From assembly GCF_003201285.1 (NCBI RefSeq), contig NZ_QICS01000007.1:62001-126000 (forward strand): a DNA stretch of 64,000 bases. The letters run 5' to 3'. Of this stretch, positions 18,214 through 27,840 are shown in pieces; position 1 is the stretch's first letter, and every line of letters begins with the position of its first letter. A model generated the notes under the pieces. The model did not search any database, was not told the DNA's origin, and saw nothing but the letters and a program-made list of their open reading frames with translations. The DNA is from Lachnotalea glycerini. Lineage in GTDB: Bacteria > Bacillota > Clostridia > Lachnospirales > Lachnospiraceae. Both the position numbers and the translations under genes were made by a program.

Positions 18214-18262
18214 ATCTAAATACTTATTAATGAAAATACAGCCTTTACATTAATCCTTTACA

Positions 18263-20848
18263 TTAATCCTTAACATAAGCATTTAACTCACCATCTCTGA
18301 CTTCAATTACTATTTTGCTGCCTGCCAATACCTGATCTGCCAATATTAGTTTTGCTGCAAGCGTTTCTACGTGCTTTTGTAAATATCTTTTTAAGGGTCT
18401 TGCTCCATAAACTGAATCATATCCATGCTCTACAATAAAAGCTTTTGCATCTTCTGTAATTTCTATAGTAAGTTCTTTATCTGCTAACCGTTTGTTTAAA
18501 TCGTCTGCCAGCAGATTAATAATGGCTTTAATGTCTTTCTTTGTCAAAGGCTTAAACATAATAATCTCATCTAATCTGTTTAGAAATTCAGGTTTAAAAT
18601 GTGCTCTTAGTTCCTCCATCACCATGTTGATATTTTGCTTTTTTATATCGCCTTCTTCATTAATTCCGTCCAGCAAATATCCTGAACCAATATTGGAAGT
18701 CATAATTAAAATCGTATTTTTAAAGTCTACGCATCTTCCTTGTGAGTCAGTTATTCTACCATCATCCAATACTTGCAGCAATATATTAAATACATCAGGA
18801 TGTGCCTTTTCTATTTCATCAAATAATACTACGGAATATGGCTTTCTCCTAACAGCCTCTGTCAACTGCCCGCCTTCCTCATAACCTACATAACCTGGAG
18901 GTGCTCCAATCAATCTGGAAACAGAATATTTTTCCATATATTCACTCATATCAATTCTTACCATATTTTGTTCATTATCAAATAACGTTTCAGCCAACGC
19001 CTTCGCAAGCTCAGTTTTACCTACACCTGTAGGGCCAAGGAAAATGAATGAGCCGATTGGCTTTGTAGGGTCTTTTATTCCGGCTTTGGAACGAATAATC
19101 GCCTCCGTAACTTTCGTCACTCCCTCTTCTTGCCCAATCACTCTCTTATGAAGTTCCTTATCAAGATTTAGTGTCTTGCTTCTCTCACTTTCTGTCAGTT
19201 TAACCACTGGAATGCCAGTCCACCTGGAAATTATTTTTGCAATTTCTTCTTCTGTGACACTTTCATGTACTAAAGATAGGTCTGTATTTTTAACCTTTTC
19301 TTCCTCAATAGCGAGCTGCTGTTCTAATTTGGGCAACTTGCCATATTGCAATTCTGCAGCTTTATTTAAATCATAATTACGTTGCGCTATTTGAATTTGT
19401 TTATTCATATCTTCAATTTCTTCACGTAATTTCCGTAATTTCTCAACCGCATTCTTTTCATTATCCCATTTTGCTTTCATATTAGTGAATTCATCTTTTA
19501 ACTCGGCAAGCTCCTTTTGTAAGCTTTCCAGACGTTCCTTACTTAATCGGTCTGTTTCTTTCTTAAGTGCAGCCTCTTCAATCTCCATTTGCATTACTCT
19601 TCTTGCCAATTCATCTAACTCCGTCGGCATAGAGTCCAACTCCGTTTTAATTAGGGCACACGCTTCGTCTACTAAATCAATCGCTTTATCCGGTAAAAAT
19701 CTCTCTGATATATATCGGTTAGACAATACGGATGCGCTGACAAGTGCTGAATCTGTGATTTTCACTCCATGGAACACCTCATAACGTTCCTTTAAGCCTC
19801 TTAAAATAGATATGGTATCCTCAACACTTGGTTCTTCCACTGTAACCGGCTGAAATCTTCGTTCCAGAGCCGCATCTTTCTCAATATACATTCTGTATTC
19901 GTCCAGTGTGGTTGCACCAATGCAATGAAGTTCTCCTCTTGCAAGCATTGGCTTAAGCATATTACCAGCATCCATAGAACCTTCGGTTTTACCAGCTCCC
20001 ACTATAGTATGCAGCTCATCAATGAATAAAATAATCTGCCCTGAGCTTTTCTTAACTTCGTCCAGTACTGCCTTTAACCGCTCTTCGAATTCTCCTCTGT
20101 ATTTTGCACCAGCAACTAATGCACCCATATCTAGGGCAAACAACTTTTTATCCTTTAATCCTTCCGGTACATCACCCCTGATAATTCTTTGCGCTAACCC
20201 CTCTACTACAGCTGTTTTACCAACACCAGGTTCTCCTATTAATACTGGATTATTCTTCGTTTTTCGAGATAAGATTCTGATAACATTACGTATTTCTCCA
20301 TCTCGGCCAATCACAGGATCTAGCTTTTGATCTTTTGCACGTTCCACTAAATCATAACCATATTTTGTTAATGTATCATAGGTTGCTTCTGGGTTATCAC
20401 TTGTTACCCTTTGATTTCCTCTGACCGTTGATAACACTTGTAAAAACCTCTCTCTAGTGATTCCATACTCTTTAAAAATTTCTTTTAAAGCACTGTTTGG
20501 ATACTTAATAAGAGCCAAAAACAAATGTTCAACTGAAATATATTCATCTCCCATTTGCTTTGCTTCATCTTCAGCATGAATTAATACCTTATTTAAGCTT
20601 TGACCAATAAAAACCTGTCCTCCAGAAACTTTCACCCTTTTTTTTATATAATTTTGTGCAGTATTTAGAAAATGTTCTTTATTTATTTCCATCTTCTCAA
20701 TCAGTTTAGATATAAGGCTATCTTCTTGTGTTAATAAACTGTATAGCAAATGCTCCTGATCTATTTCCTGATTCCCGTATTCAAATGCTAGCTTTTCACA
20801 ATCATTGACTGCCTGAACTGATTTCTGAGTAAATTTGTTGATATTCAT
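18263..20848 (-). CDS. clpB: ATP-dependent disaggregase ClpB
   Basis: Hsp100 chaperone that rescues aggregated proteins with DnaK. Seen: Clp N-domain repeats (about 1-145), first AAA+ with GEPGVGKT and Walker B LFIDELHT, the long middle coiled coil (about 400-520, rich in E/K/L) that distinguishes ClpB from ClpA/C, and second AAA+ with GPTGVGKT and [13 protein letters not shown]. The start is ATG 20848 with AGGAGG 7 bases upstream. No CIRCE or CtsR site could be found before the gene, only a sigma-A promoter. Confidence 0.97.
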   Translation of the reverse strand: MNINKFTQKSVQAVNDCEKLAFEYGNQEIDQEHLLYSLLTQEDSLISKLIEKMEINKEHFLNTAQNYIKKRVKVSGGQVFIGQSLNKVLIHAEDEAKQMGDEYISVEHLFLALIKYPNSALKEIFKEYGITRERFLQVLSTVRGNQRVTSDNPEATYDTLTKYGYDLVERAKDQKLDPVIGRDGEIRNVIRILSRKTKNNPVLIGEPGVGKTAVVEGLAQRIIRGDVPEGLKDKKLFALDMGALVAGAKYRGEFEERLKAVLDEVKKSSGQIILFIDELHTIVGAGKTEGSMDAGNMLKPMLARGELHCIGATTLDEYRMYIEKDAALERRFQPVTVEEPSVEDTISILRGLKERYEVFHGVKITDSALVSASVLSNRYISERFLPDKAIDLVDEACALIKTELDSMPTELDELARRVMQMEIEEAALKKETDRLSKERLESLQKELAELKDEFTNMKAKWDNEKNAVEKLRKLREEIEDMNKQIQIAQRNYDLNKAAELQYGKLPKLEQQLAIEEEKVKNTDLSLVHESVTEEEIAKIISRWTGIPVVKLTESERSKTLNLDKELHKRVIGQEEGVTKVTEAIIRSKAGIKDPTKPIGSFIFLGPTGVGKTELAKALAETLFDNEQNMVRIDMSEYMEKYSVSRLIGAPPGYVGYEEGGQLTEAVRRKPYSVVLFDEIEKAHPDVFNILLQVLDDGRITDSQGRCVDFKNTILIMTSNIGSGYLLDGINEEGDIKKQNINMVMEELRAHFKPEFLNRLDEIIMFKPLTKKDIKAIINLLADDLNKRLADKELTIEITEDAKAFIVEHGYDSVYGARPLKRYLQKHVETLAAKLILADQVLAGSKIVIEVRDGELNAYVKD

Positions 20849-20914
20849 AACTACACCTCCTATATTTCTCAATCAAAATTGAATACCCTATATATGTTTG
20901 TTTGTTCTATAACT

Positions 20915-20942
20915 AATATAACACACTTTTTTGTAATGTCAA
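20915..20942 (-). promoter_or_regulatory. Promoter of clpB
   Basis: TTGACA (20942-20937) and TATATT (20920-20915), 16-bp spacer, minus strand, about 65 bp upstream of the clpB start. Confidence 0.7.
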
Positions 20943-21078
20943 CAGATTTTTAATTTTTTTAATGAATATTATATGTTAATTCTTCAGCTATATTCTCTAT
21001 TTTATTATTATATTTTTTTGACTGACTAAATCTACATTGATCTTCCATCTATTCAATTTATAATGAATCATTTAGACA

Positions 21079-21134
21079 TAAAATGAAGAGAAAGTATGTA
21101 AGGATTATGACCTACACACTTTCTCTTCATTTTA
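21079..21134. terminator. Long-stem terminator at end of the Zn/Cd ATPase gene
   Basis: A 17-bp perfect stem (TAAAATGAAGAGAAAGT against ACTTTCTCTTCATTTTA) whose first arm includes the ATPase stop codon. The stem is A/T at both bases and could work in both directions. Confidence 0.8.
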
Positions 21135-22991
21135 ATTTTTTACTTTAAGAGCACGCATTGCATTTAAAATGGCAATCACGGATACTCCAACGTCTGCAAA
21201 AACTGCAGCCCACATCGTTGCTACTCCAAATGCCGCTAAAATTAATACGAGTATTTTTATCCCAATTGCAAAAACAATATTTTGTTTTACAATTCGAAGT
21301 GTCTTTTTAGAAATTTGCATCGCTTTTGCTATTTTTGACGGTTCGTCAGTAAGAATGACAATATCTGCTGCTTCAATCGCCGCATCTGAGCCAAGTCCTC
21401 CCATAGCAATACCAATATCGGCTCTTGCCAGTACTGGTGCATCGTTAATTCCATCACCTACAAATACCAATTTTCCATAATTCGTTTTTTGTTTAAATAG
21501 TTCTTCTACCTTATCCACCTTATCGCCAGGTAACAGTTCCGCATAGGCTTTGCTTATTCCAAGTTCTTTGGCTACAACTTCTCCTGCAAGTTCACTGTCT
21601 CCGGTAAGCATAACAATTTGTTTTACTCCTGAGGCCTTTAACAAATCAATTGCCATTCTTGAATCTTCCTTTACCTGATCGGCAATAATAATGCAGCCTG
21701 CATATTGATTATCCACTGCGATATGAACTAACGTACCCGCCACCTGAATATCATCAAAGTTCAGCTTTAGTTTGTTCATTAATTTAGCATTTCCAGCATA
21801 TACAAGCAAACCGTCAATATTAGCCTTTACTCCATGTCCTGCTATTTCTTCTACCTCTTTCAGCATATGATTGTCAAGTTCTTTTCCATATGCACTCTTG
21901 AGTGCTTCCGCAATTGGATGATTAGAGTAGCTTTCTGCATAAGCTGCCAGCTTTATTATCTCTTCTTCACTGTAAGGTTTCTTATTTCTAATTTCCTTTA
22001 CTTGAAAAGTACCTTTTGTAAGTGTACCTGTCTTATCAAATACCACTATTTCTGCATTTGCCAATGCCTCTAAATAGTTGCTTCCCTTAACCAAAACTCC
22101 ACATCTTGAAGCTCCTCCAAGTCCACCAAAAAAGCTCAATGGAATTGAAATAACTAATGCACATGGACATGAAATAACCAAAAAAGATAATGCTCGATAA
22201 ATCCAAGTCTCCCATTCTCCTACAATTAAGGATGGAATAACTGCTAACGAGACTGCGCAAATTACAACAATCGGCGTATAATATTTCGCAAACTTAGTGA
22301 TAAAGTTCTCTGCCTCTGCCTTTTTACTGCTCGCATTTTCTACTAAATCAAGAATTTTACTAACTGTTGATTCTCCGAATTCTTTTATTACCTCGGCCTC
22401 AACTACCCCGTTGATATTAATACATCCACTGATTAATGTATCTCCAACCTCTATTTCTCTTGGCATTGATTCACCTGTCAATGCTCTTGTATCCAATGTT
22501 GTATTTCCTTTTAAAACCTTACAATCCAAAGGTACTTTCTCTCCCGGTTTAATGATGATAATATCACCTATTTCAGCTTCATCAGGATCAATTTGTTTAA
22601 TGCTATCTCCATCCTTTAGATTTGCATATTCCGGATATATATCCATAAGATCTGTAATTGAATTTCTCGACTTTTCAACTGCATATGCCTGAAAGAGTTC
22701 TCCTACCTGATAAAATAGCATAACTGCTACCCCTTCTGGATATTCTCCAACCAAAAATGCTCCAATGGTTGCTATACTCATTAAAAAGTTTTCATCAAAT
22801 ACCTGGCCGGATAATATATTTTTCACAGCTCGTTTTACGATATCTCTTCCAATAATAACGTATGCAGCTAAGAAAATTATCAATTCAATATTGCTGTTTA
22901 TTGAAATTATGGTGGGTAATATCGTTCCAACCAGGAATACAATTGCTGCAATTACAATATTTTGTAATTGATTTTTCATCTTCTTAGTCAT
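21132..22991 (-). CDS. Zn/Cd/Pb-type heavy-metal P1B ATPase
   Basis: Metal-exporting P-type ATPase, 619 aa, without an N-terminal metal-binding domain. Seen: actuator TGES, metal-binding SCPCALVIS in the sixth core helix, phosphorylation site DKTGTLTKG, NHP (SNHPIAEA) in the N domain, TGDSE, and GDGINDAPVLARADIGIAMG. The SCPCALVISIP form is the Zn/Cd/Pb (ZntA/CadA) class. The metal-binding domain is encoded as a separate small protein 20 bp upstream, and an ArsR regulator leads the operon. Confidence 0.94.
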   Translation of the reverse strand: MTKKMKNQLQNIVIAAIVFLVGTILPTIISINSNIELIIFLAAYVIIGRDIVKRAVKNILSGQVFDENFLMSIATIGAFLVGEYPEGVAVMLFYQVGELFQAYAVEKSRNSITDLMDIYPEYANLKDGDSIKQIDPDEAEIGDIIIIKPGEKVPLDCKVLKGNTTLDTRALTGESMPREIEVGDTLISGCININGVVEAEVIKEFGESTVSKILDLVENASSKKAEAENFITKFAKYYTPIVVICAVSLAVIPSLIVGEWETWIYRALSFLVISCPCALVISIPLSFFGGLGGASRCGVLVKGSNYLEALANAEIVVFDKTGTLTKGTFQVKEIRNKKPYSEEEIIKLAAYAESYSNHPIAEALKSAYGKELDNHMLKEVEEIAGHGVKANIDGLLVYAGNAKLMNKLKLNFDDIQVAGTLVHIAVDNQYAGCIIIADQVKEDSRMAIDLLKASGVKQIVMLTGDSELAGEVVAKELGISKAYAELLPGDKVDKVEELFKQKTNYGKLVFVGDGINDAPVLARADIGIAMGGLGSDAAIEAADIVILTDEPSKIAKAMQISKKTLRIVKQNIVFAIGIKILVLILAAFGVATMWAAVFADVGVSVIAILNAMRALKVKN

Positions 22992-23011
22992 AGTGCCATC
23001 CCTTTATCTAC

Positions 23012-23233
23012 TTATTTTTCTTTCATAATTACATCCGGTTCTATTTTTTTAACAATTTTAACTGTTTCCTGAATTGCCTGTTCCATTTTATCTTCGTCTG
23101 CATCCAATACAAGCTTCTTTGTCATAAAGGTTACTGAAGCCTTATTGACAATATCCAACTCATTAATTGCATTCTCTATCTTTGCTGCACAATTCGCACA
23201 ATCCAAATCCTCTAAAATATATATTTTTTTCAT
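23012..23233 (-). CDS. Free-standing heavy-metal-associated (HMA) protein
   Basis: A 73-aa single HMA domain with metal motif LDCANCAAKIE (CxxC, about 10-17), resembling CopZ or the N-terminal domain of CadA. The start is ATG 23233, with AAAGGAAAGATA just upstream; a longer frame to 23257 would place the SD inside the gene. It lies between the ArsR regulator and the ATPase, which lacks this domain. I infer it is a metallochaperone or detached cytosolic domain for the pump. Confidence 0.88.
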   Translation of the reverse strand: MKKIYILEDLDCANCAAKIENAINELDIVNKASVTFMTKKLVLDADEDKMEQAIQETVKIVKKIEPDVIMKEK

Positions 23234-23268
23234 TATCTTTCCTTTCTGCTGCTTCATACAGTCTTTCC

Positions 23269-23649
23269 CTATTCACAAATATGTTCCATTCCTTGATTAA
23301 TTATTGTTTTTATATGTCCATCTGATAAAGAGTAAAATACAGTCTTGCCTTCTCTCCTGAATTTCACAAGCTGCATTTGCTTTAACGTTCTTAGTTGGTG
23401 TGATATTGCTGATTGTGTCATATTAAGAAGATTTGCAATGTCACACACACACATCTCTGATTGAAATAAAACATATAATATCTTAATTCTTGTAGTATCT
23501 CCAAACACTTTAAAAAAATCGGCTAAGTCAATCAGCATTTCATCTGATGGCATTTGCTGTTCCACTTTCTCAATGATTTCTTCATGTACACAAATGTAGT
23601 CGCATTGCTCCACTTCATTTTCTTTCGACACTTTATTATCATCTATCAC
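23269..23649 (-). CDS. ArsR/SmtB-family metal-sensing repressor (CadC/CzrA-like)
   Basis: Winged-helix repressor. An N-terminal Cys pair (CDYIC) and the recognition-region MCVCD form the CadC-type thiolate (alpha3N) site, and the C-terminal DGHIKTIINQGMEHICE has the D-x-H...H-x-x-E layout of the alpha5 zinc site, so both sites may be present. The start is proposed at GTG 23649 because AAAGGAG lies 8 bases upstream; an ATG at 23667 would overlap the operator and include the SD. It leads the HMA-ATPase operon, which it probably represses until metal binds. Confidence 0.9.
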   Translation of the reverse strand: MIDDNKVSKENEVEQCDYICVHEEIIEKVEQQMPSDEMLIDLADFFKVFGDTTRIKILYVLFQSEMCVCDIANLLNMTQSAISHQLRTLKQMQLVKFRREGKTVFYSLSDGHIKTIINQGMEHICE

Positions 23650-23664
23650 CTTATCATCTCCTTT

Positions 23665-23686
23665 CATATGAATACATGTTCATATG
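23665..23686. promoter_or_regulatory. ArsR-family operator
   Basis: CATATGAA-TACATG-TTCATATG is an inverted repeat with 8-bp perfect arms; the TGAACA/TGTTCA type of half-site is that of SmtB/CadC/CzrA operators. It lies between the -10 element and the SD of the regulator, where binding would block transcription. Confidence 0.85.
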
Positions 23687-23689
23687 TTC

Positions 23690-23717
23690 ATTTTAGCACT
23701 TTTCAAAAAATTGTCAA
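23690..23717 (-). promoter_or_regulatory. Promoter of the Zn/Cd efflux operon
   Basis: TTGACA (23717-23712) and TAAAAT (23695-23690), 16-bp spacer, minus strand, immediately upstream of the operator. Confidence 0.85.
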
Positions 23718-23852
23718 CCATTTATTTTTTTTACCAAAGAATCTGCAGCACATCAATTCTTACCACTCAACTTAAGGTTCAGGTTTTTTATACAAAATGT
23801 GGCCCTAGTACTTTTAATAACTAGAAAATCCATCGAAACTTTCCTGTATATT

Positions 23853-23905
23853 AAAAAAAGAATATGTCAGCCAGACATTAACATCTTGCTGCATATTCCT
23901 TTTTT
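23853..23905. terminator. Terminator of the Ig-like protein gene
   Basis: AAAAAAAGAATATG and CATATTCCTTTTTT pair across a 25-base loop with an inner CAGC/GCTG stem. T-tracts are available on both strands; it lies 27 bp after the stop. Confidence 0.8.
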
Positions 23906-23933
23906 CTATCTTAGATTTAAATATTTTGATTTA

Positions 23934-25184
23934 CTATTTCTTATAGTTTGAATTATATAATTCTAGAGTAAATGTATAATATGCTTTTGACTTATTTCTA
24001 AGTTTTACTTTTACAACTGTTTTGTAAGTACCAATACTCACTTCACCATTACCTGTAATTTTAGTTTCATTACCATATATTGTAGGTGTCTTGTATACAG
24101 TATACTTCTCTTCTGTTATTGTCCAACCACTGTTCTCATAACTTTGAACTAATACAGAATGGTCTGTTGTTTTAAATTTATAGTAGTTGTTCTTTGTCTT
24201 GCTTATTATATTTGAACCATCAATCTTAACCGCCTCTAATGGCTTTACTTTGCTTTTTACATTCAATGTATAAGAAATTGTGCTAACACTTCCATCCACT
24301 TTGGTTACAATACACTGAATCGTTGTAGAACCTTTTTTCTTTGGAGTAAGTATAGCCGTTCCATCACTTTCACTACTCTTTTTAACGGTTGCAACACTTG
24401 TATTACTGGATGACCAAATAGTTGATGCACCATTTGGAAAATTCTTAATGGATACTTCATTATTGGTAGTTTTAAGGAAAATGGTTTCTGATTTATTTGC
24501 AAAACTTGGCTTAGCAGTTGCACTTATTTTCTTCTTAAGAACTACTGTATAAGTAAAAGATTCATTACTGCTGTTTATTGCTGTAAAATAAACCTTTGTC
24601 TGGTAATTCCCGATTGGAACCTTATTGTTGCTTGGTACATCCTTAATTGCTTTTGTACTTGTGGCAGTATTATATACTTCATATTCTTTACTTACCAACG
24701 TCCAACCCTTATACATTTTCGTAGAAACTTTTACCTTTTTATTTGAAGTTTCGTATGTAATGGTTGAAGCTTTGGCTTTATGTTTGTTCTTTCCTTCAAT
24801 GTAGATTTTTTTAAAAGGATTCGCTTTTTTTACTTTTATCTTGCAGGTTAATGTATAAGTTTTTTCTGATGAAACTACTGTACAAGTTACAGTAGCTGTT
24901 CCTGCTTTTTTAGGTAATAAAGTACATTCTACTCCTGTCTTTGAATTAGATTTCACCTTAAGAACTGATGTATTACTGGATGACCATGAGATTCTTTCAA
25001 GACCACTGGGAATATCTTGTACCTCCAAGGTATCCTGCGTATACAAAAATACGGTACCACTAGCTGAATTTAATGACGGTTTTGTAGCAGCAAATGAAGT
25101 TTTGGCTGGCACAAAAATTCCAGCTGCCAAAACAAATACGAATGTTAAAACAGTCAATACGGTTGATTTTTTTAAAAAACTCAT
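23934..25184 (-). CDS. Secreted protein with two Ig-like/beta modules
   Basis: A 416-aa protein with a classical signal peptide (hydrophobic core about 9-24, then SFA-A). The mature part is a tandem duplication of a unit of about 190 residues. Each unit has a BIG2-like Ig domain (WSSSNTSVLKV in unit 1 and WSSSNTSVATV in unit 2, then LLPKKAGTATVTC / LTPKKKGSTTIQC) followed by a second beta domain (GWTLVSKEYEVYNT...VPIGNYQTKV / GWTITEEKYTVYKT...VSIGTYKTVV). No sortase motif, SLH domain or enzyme motif is present. Role unknown; adhesion or binding is only an inference. Confidence 0.75.
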   Translation of the reverse strand: MSFLKKSTVLTVLTFVFVLAAGIFVPAKTSFAATKPSLNSASGTVFLYTQDTLEVQDIPSGLERISWSSSNTSVLKVKSNSKTGVECTLLPKKAGTATVTCTVVSSEKTYTLTCKIKVKKANPFKKIYIEGKNKHKAKASTITYETSNKKVKVSTKMYKGWTLVSKEYEVYNTATSTKAIKDVPSNNKVPIGNYQTKVYFTAINSSNESFTYTVVLKKKISATAKPSFANKSETIFLKTTNNEVSIKNFPNGASTIWSSSNTSVATVKKSSESDGTAILTPKKKGSTTIQCIVTKVDGSVSTISYTLNVKSKVKPLEAVKIDGSNIISKTKNNYYKFKTTDHSVLVQSYENSGWTITEEKYTVYKTPTIYGNETKITGNGEVSIGTYKTVVKVKLRNKSKAYYTFTLELYNSNYKK

Positions 25185-25284
25185 AACTAATTTCTCCCTT
25201 CACGTTATATTTAACTATTAAAAAAGTATATAATTTTTTTACACAATTGTCAAATATTTACTTTATACCTCTTATCAGTAGATT

Positions 25285-25319
25285 AAAAAAGATGGAAAGG
25301 ATTATCATGCCCTTCCACC
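25285..25319 (-). terminator. Terminator of the alcohol dehydrogenase gene
   Basis: On the minus strand, GGTGGAAGGG pairs with CCTTTCCATC (with G-T pairs) and is followed by TTTTTTAATC. Confidence 0.85.
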
Positions 25320-25336
25320 TCTTTGCTATACTATTT

Positions 25337-26497
25337 TTACAAACAATTTTCTAGAATTGTTCTAACATCTGCTGGCTCAAGTCCTACATATGCATATTTT
25401 AAATATCCAAATTTAACAGCCTTTTCTGCCATGAAATCAAATTTAGAAGCATCTATGCCAAGCTCTGTTAAAGTTGATGGAATTCCACAACTTATAAAAA
25501 ACTCTTCTGTCTTATTAATAGCCTGATTTGCCAATTTAAATTTATCTTCCATTGGTGATAATCCCCATACATTAACTGCATATTCCACAAATTTATCAAC
25601 TGTTTGATCACTTAATATATATCGCATCCAGCTTGGCGTTATAATAGCAAGACCTACGCCATGAGTAATATCATAATAAGCACTTAACTCATGTTCAATT
25701 GGGTGGCAGGTCCAGCTTCCCCCTTTACCACATCCGCACAAGCCATTTAATGCGAGTGAACTTGCCCACATTAAATTCGCTCTTGCTTCATAATTATCAG
25801 GCTCCTTAATCGCAATCGGACAGTATTTAATACATGTTTTTAATAGCCCTTCTGAAATCTTATCCTGTACAAAGGCTCCCTCTGTTTTTTGAAAATAATT
25901 TTCCAATACATGTGACATAATATCTGCTGTTCCTGCCGCTGTTTGGATTGCAGGCAGCGTAAACATATACTCCGGATTGAGGATTGAGGTTTGAGGTATC
26001 ATGTTTGTGCTTGCAGTTCCCAATTTCTCATTGGTTTGCATATTAGTTATAACTGCATTCTTATTCATTTCAGAACCAGTTGCCGCTATAGTAAGTATTG
26101 TTATAATTGGGAGTACTTTATCTATTAAAGATGGAGTTGTTACAATATCCCAAGCATCACCTTCATAATAATAGGCGGCTCCGATTACTTTACTACAATC
26201 GATAGTACTTCCACCACCTACTGCTAGTATAACATCAATTTGGTGTTCTCTACATAACCTTACACCTTCTCTAACGCTTTCGATTTTAGGATTTGGTTCA
26301 ATTCCTGCCAATTCGACAACGTTGAATCCTTTTAGTAAATCCATCACCTTAGTATAAATTCCATTCTTTTTAATACTGCCTCCGCCATATGTTAATAAGA
26401 CATTTTTTCCATACACTGCTAAGCTTTTAGGCAAGTTATCAATTTGATCTCTTCCAAAAAGGATTTCTGTGTAAGCATTAAATTTAAAATTTTCCAT
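25337..26497 (-). CDS. Iron-containing alcohol dehydrogenase (butanol dehydrogenase type)
   Basis: Group III (Fe-dependent) alcohol dehydrogenase, 386 aa. Seen: nucleotide-binding GGGSTIDCSKVIG (about 95-107), TIAATGSEMN, and the metal-ligand region with Asp in GTADIMSHVLE, then HPIEHELSAYYDITHGVGLA containing the ligand His residues. The family reduces aldehydes with NAD(P)H; the substrate here may be butyraldehyde or another aldehyde. It is a single gene with its own terminator and a promoter of MerR-controlled type. AAAGGAG precedes the ATG. Confidence 0.93.
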   Translation of the reverse strand: MENFKFNAYTEILFGRDQIDNLPKSLAVYGKNVLLTYGGGSIKKNGIYTKVMDLLKGFNVVELAGIEPNPKIESVREGVRLCREHQIDVILAVGGGSTIDCSKVIGAAYYYEGDAWDIVTTPSLIDKVLPIITILTIAATGSEMNKNAVITNMQTNEKLGTASTNMIPQTSILNPEYMFTLPAIQTAAGTADIMSHVLENYFQKTEGAFVQDKISEGLLKTCIKYCPIAIKEPDNYEARANLMWASSLALNGLCGCGKGGSWTCHPIEHELSAYYDITHGVGLAIITPSWMRYILSDQTVDKFVEYAVNVWGLSPMEDKFKLANQAINKTEEFFISCGIPSTLTELGIDASKFDFMAEKAVKFGYLKYAYVGLEPADVRTILENCL

Positions 26498-26549
26498 ATT
26501 AAACTCCTTTCCTCAAAACCACTTTTTTAATTATTATCTTTCAGCTTTC

Positions 26550-26580
26550 ATTATACTTCTTAGAGTTAGCTCTATGTCAA
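26550..26580 (-). promoter_or_regulatory. MerR-type promoter/operator of the alcohol dehydrogenase gene
   Basis: TTGACA (26580-26575) and TATAAT (26555-26550) are separated by 19 bp, two more than optimal. The spacer holds a dyad, CTTAGAG-TTAG-CTCTATG on the plus strand (26559-26576). A stretched spacer with a dyad is the hallmark of MerR-family activation, and the sequence is close to the CTTAGAGTTAACTCTAAG-type sites of the NmlR/AdhR group as I recall them. No merR gene lies in the window. Confidence 0.7.
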
Positions 26581-26685
26581 GTAATTAACAAAATTTTGAT
26601 GCAAAATGAAAAGCTAAATTCTTGATTGCAGTAAAAAAGTAACCTGATTAAAATTACATAGTTATAAAAGTCAATATTAATTACT

Positions 26686-27810
26686 TTAATCTATTTTTCT
26701 AAAATCATTGATATCTTTCAATATCTCCTTAATAATATGAATCATATGATCAAAAGCTCCATTTAGAAACAGATTAATCAAAATCATCCCAACTGGAACC
26801 GCAATAATCATTCCCAATACACCTTTCACTTTATAGCCAATATACATAAATACTAAGGTCAATAAAGGATTCAAGCCAATTGTATCACCAACAATTTTGG
26901 GCTGAATTAATTGCCTTACCAGCTGACTAACGCCATATATAACAAAAAGACCTATTGCCATTTTATAATCAGCTGACAAAAGCTTAATAATGCCCCAGGG
27001 AATTAATGCTGTACCGGTACCAAAAATAGGCAAAAAATCTAAAAATGCAATCAGTATTGCCAAAAGTATTGAATAATCTACATGTAATATATAAAACCCG
27101 ATTAACAGTATTACAGCTACAACGGTCATAATTTTAAATTGTGCCTTAAAATAACCTCCAACCAAACGTTTAAAGTCCAAAATAATGGCTCCGACATTTT
27201 TTCTTATACTGTAAGGAGTGCACTGATTCACAATAACTAAAATTTTCTCTCTGTCTGCAATAAAAAAATACGAAGAAAGTATAGTCATGATAATAGAAAT
27301 GAGCCTTGACGGAAGATTTTTAGCAAAATTGCCTGCTGCTTCTACTGTTGGTGCTCCAACTACACCAATTACATTTCCAATGTAAGTTGTAAATTCTGAT
27401 CTTGCCTCAAGTATACTTTGCTGAAAATTTTTTGGAAGTTTGTTAAAAATCACCTGCAAATTGTCTCCCACTTCATTGAATTCATTCGAAATATTTTCAT
27501 ATATTTCTGGCAGGTTATTAAGAAGACTTACAATTTCTCCACTTAGCTTTGCCAAAGCAAAATATCCGCCGATCACAATCAGTGCTAATACACCAATAAT
27601 GATAAGCATTGAACTATGTTTTCTTATAAGCTTTACCCGTTTCTCCAAAAACTTAACCAATGGATTCGCAATTACTGATAATATCCACCCTACTACAAAA
27701 GGAAAGAAGAACCATATTATCCTTGGAACTACAAACACCAAAAAAATTATCATTATAATAATAATCAAAAAATTAACTAATAGCTTTAAATACTTCGTCG
27801 ATGCTTTCAA
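26686..27810 (-). CDS. AI-2E/PerM family membrane protein (YtvI-like)
   Basis: A 374-aa polytopic membrane protein: two N-terminal segments, a variable extracellular region (about 85-160), then further segments ending with the family motif region QLIQPKIVGDTIGLNPLLTL. This is the PF01594 family, which includes B. subtilis YtvI and ion transporters; the AI-2 export label is historical and not supported here. The start is TTG 27810 with GGGGTGA upstream. It begins 30 bp after engB and likely belongs to lon-engB. Confidence 0.85.
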   Translation of the reverse strand: MKASTKYLKLLVNFLIIIIMIIFLVFVVPRIIWFFFPFVVGWILSVIANPLVKFLEKRVKLIRKHSSMLIIIGVLALIVIGGYFALAKLSGEIVSLLNNLPEIYENISNEFNEVGDNLQVIFNKLPKNFQQSILEARSEFTTYIGNVIGVVGAPTVEAAGNFAKNLPSRLISIIMTILSSYFFIADREKILVIVNQCTPYSIRKNVGAIILDFKRLVGGYFKAQFKIMTVVAVILLIGFYILHVDYSILLAILIAFLDFLPIFGTGTALIPWGIIKLLSADYKMAIGLFVIYGVSQLVRQLIQPKIVGDTIGLNPLLTLVFMYIGYKVKGVLGMIIAVPVGMILINLFLNGAFDHMIHIIKEILKDINDFRKID

Positions 27811-27840
27811 ACAATCACCCCTGTTATATGGTACATTTTA

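Noticed and set aside
18242-18270. Imperfect triple repeat of TTTACATTAATCC as a CRISPR or tandem-repeat element
   Set aside because: Three short units with one degenerate, at a gene end, with no spacers; most likely slippage.
18492-20330. Several plus-strand frames of 66-130 codons opposite clpB
   Set aside because: They are Ser/Ile/Leu-rich shadow translations of a conserved gene, without SD or known domains.
20849-20960. CIRCE or CtsR operator ahead of clpB
   Set aside because: Neither the CIRCE inverted repeat nor the GGTCAAA tandem was found; only a sigma-A promoter is visible.
21169-22971. Plus-strand frames opposite the metal ATPase
   Set aside because: Antisense to conserved P-type ATPase motifs; composition typical of complement frames.
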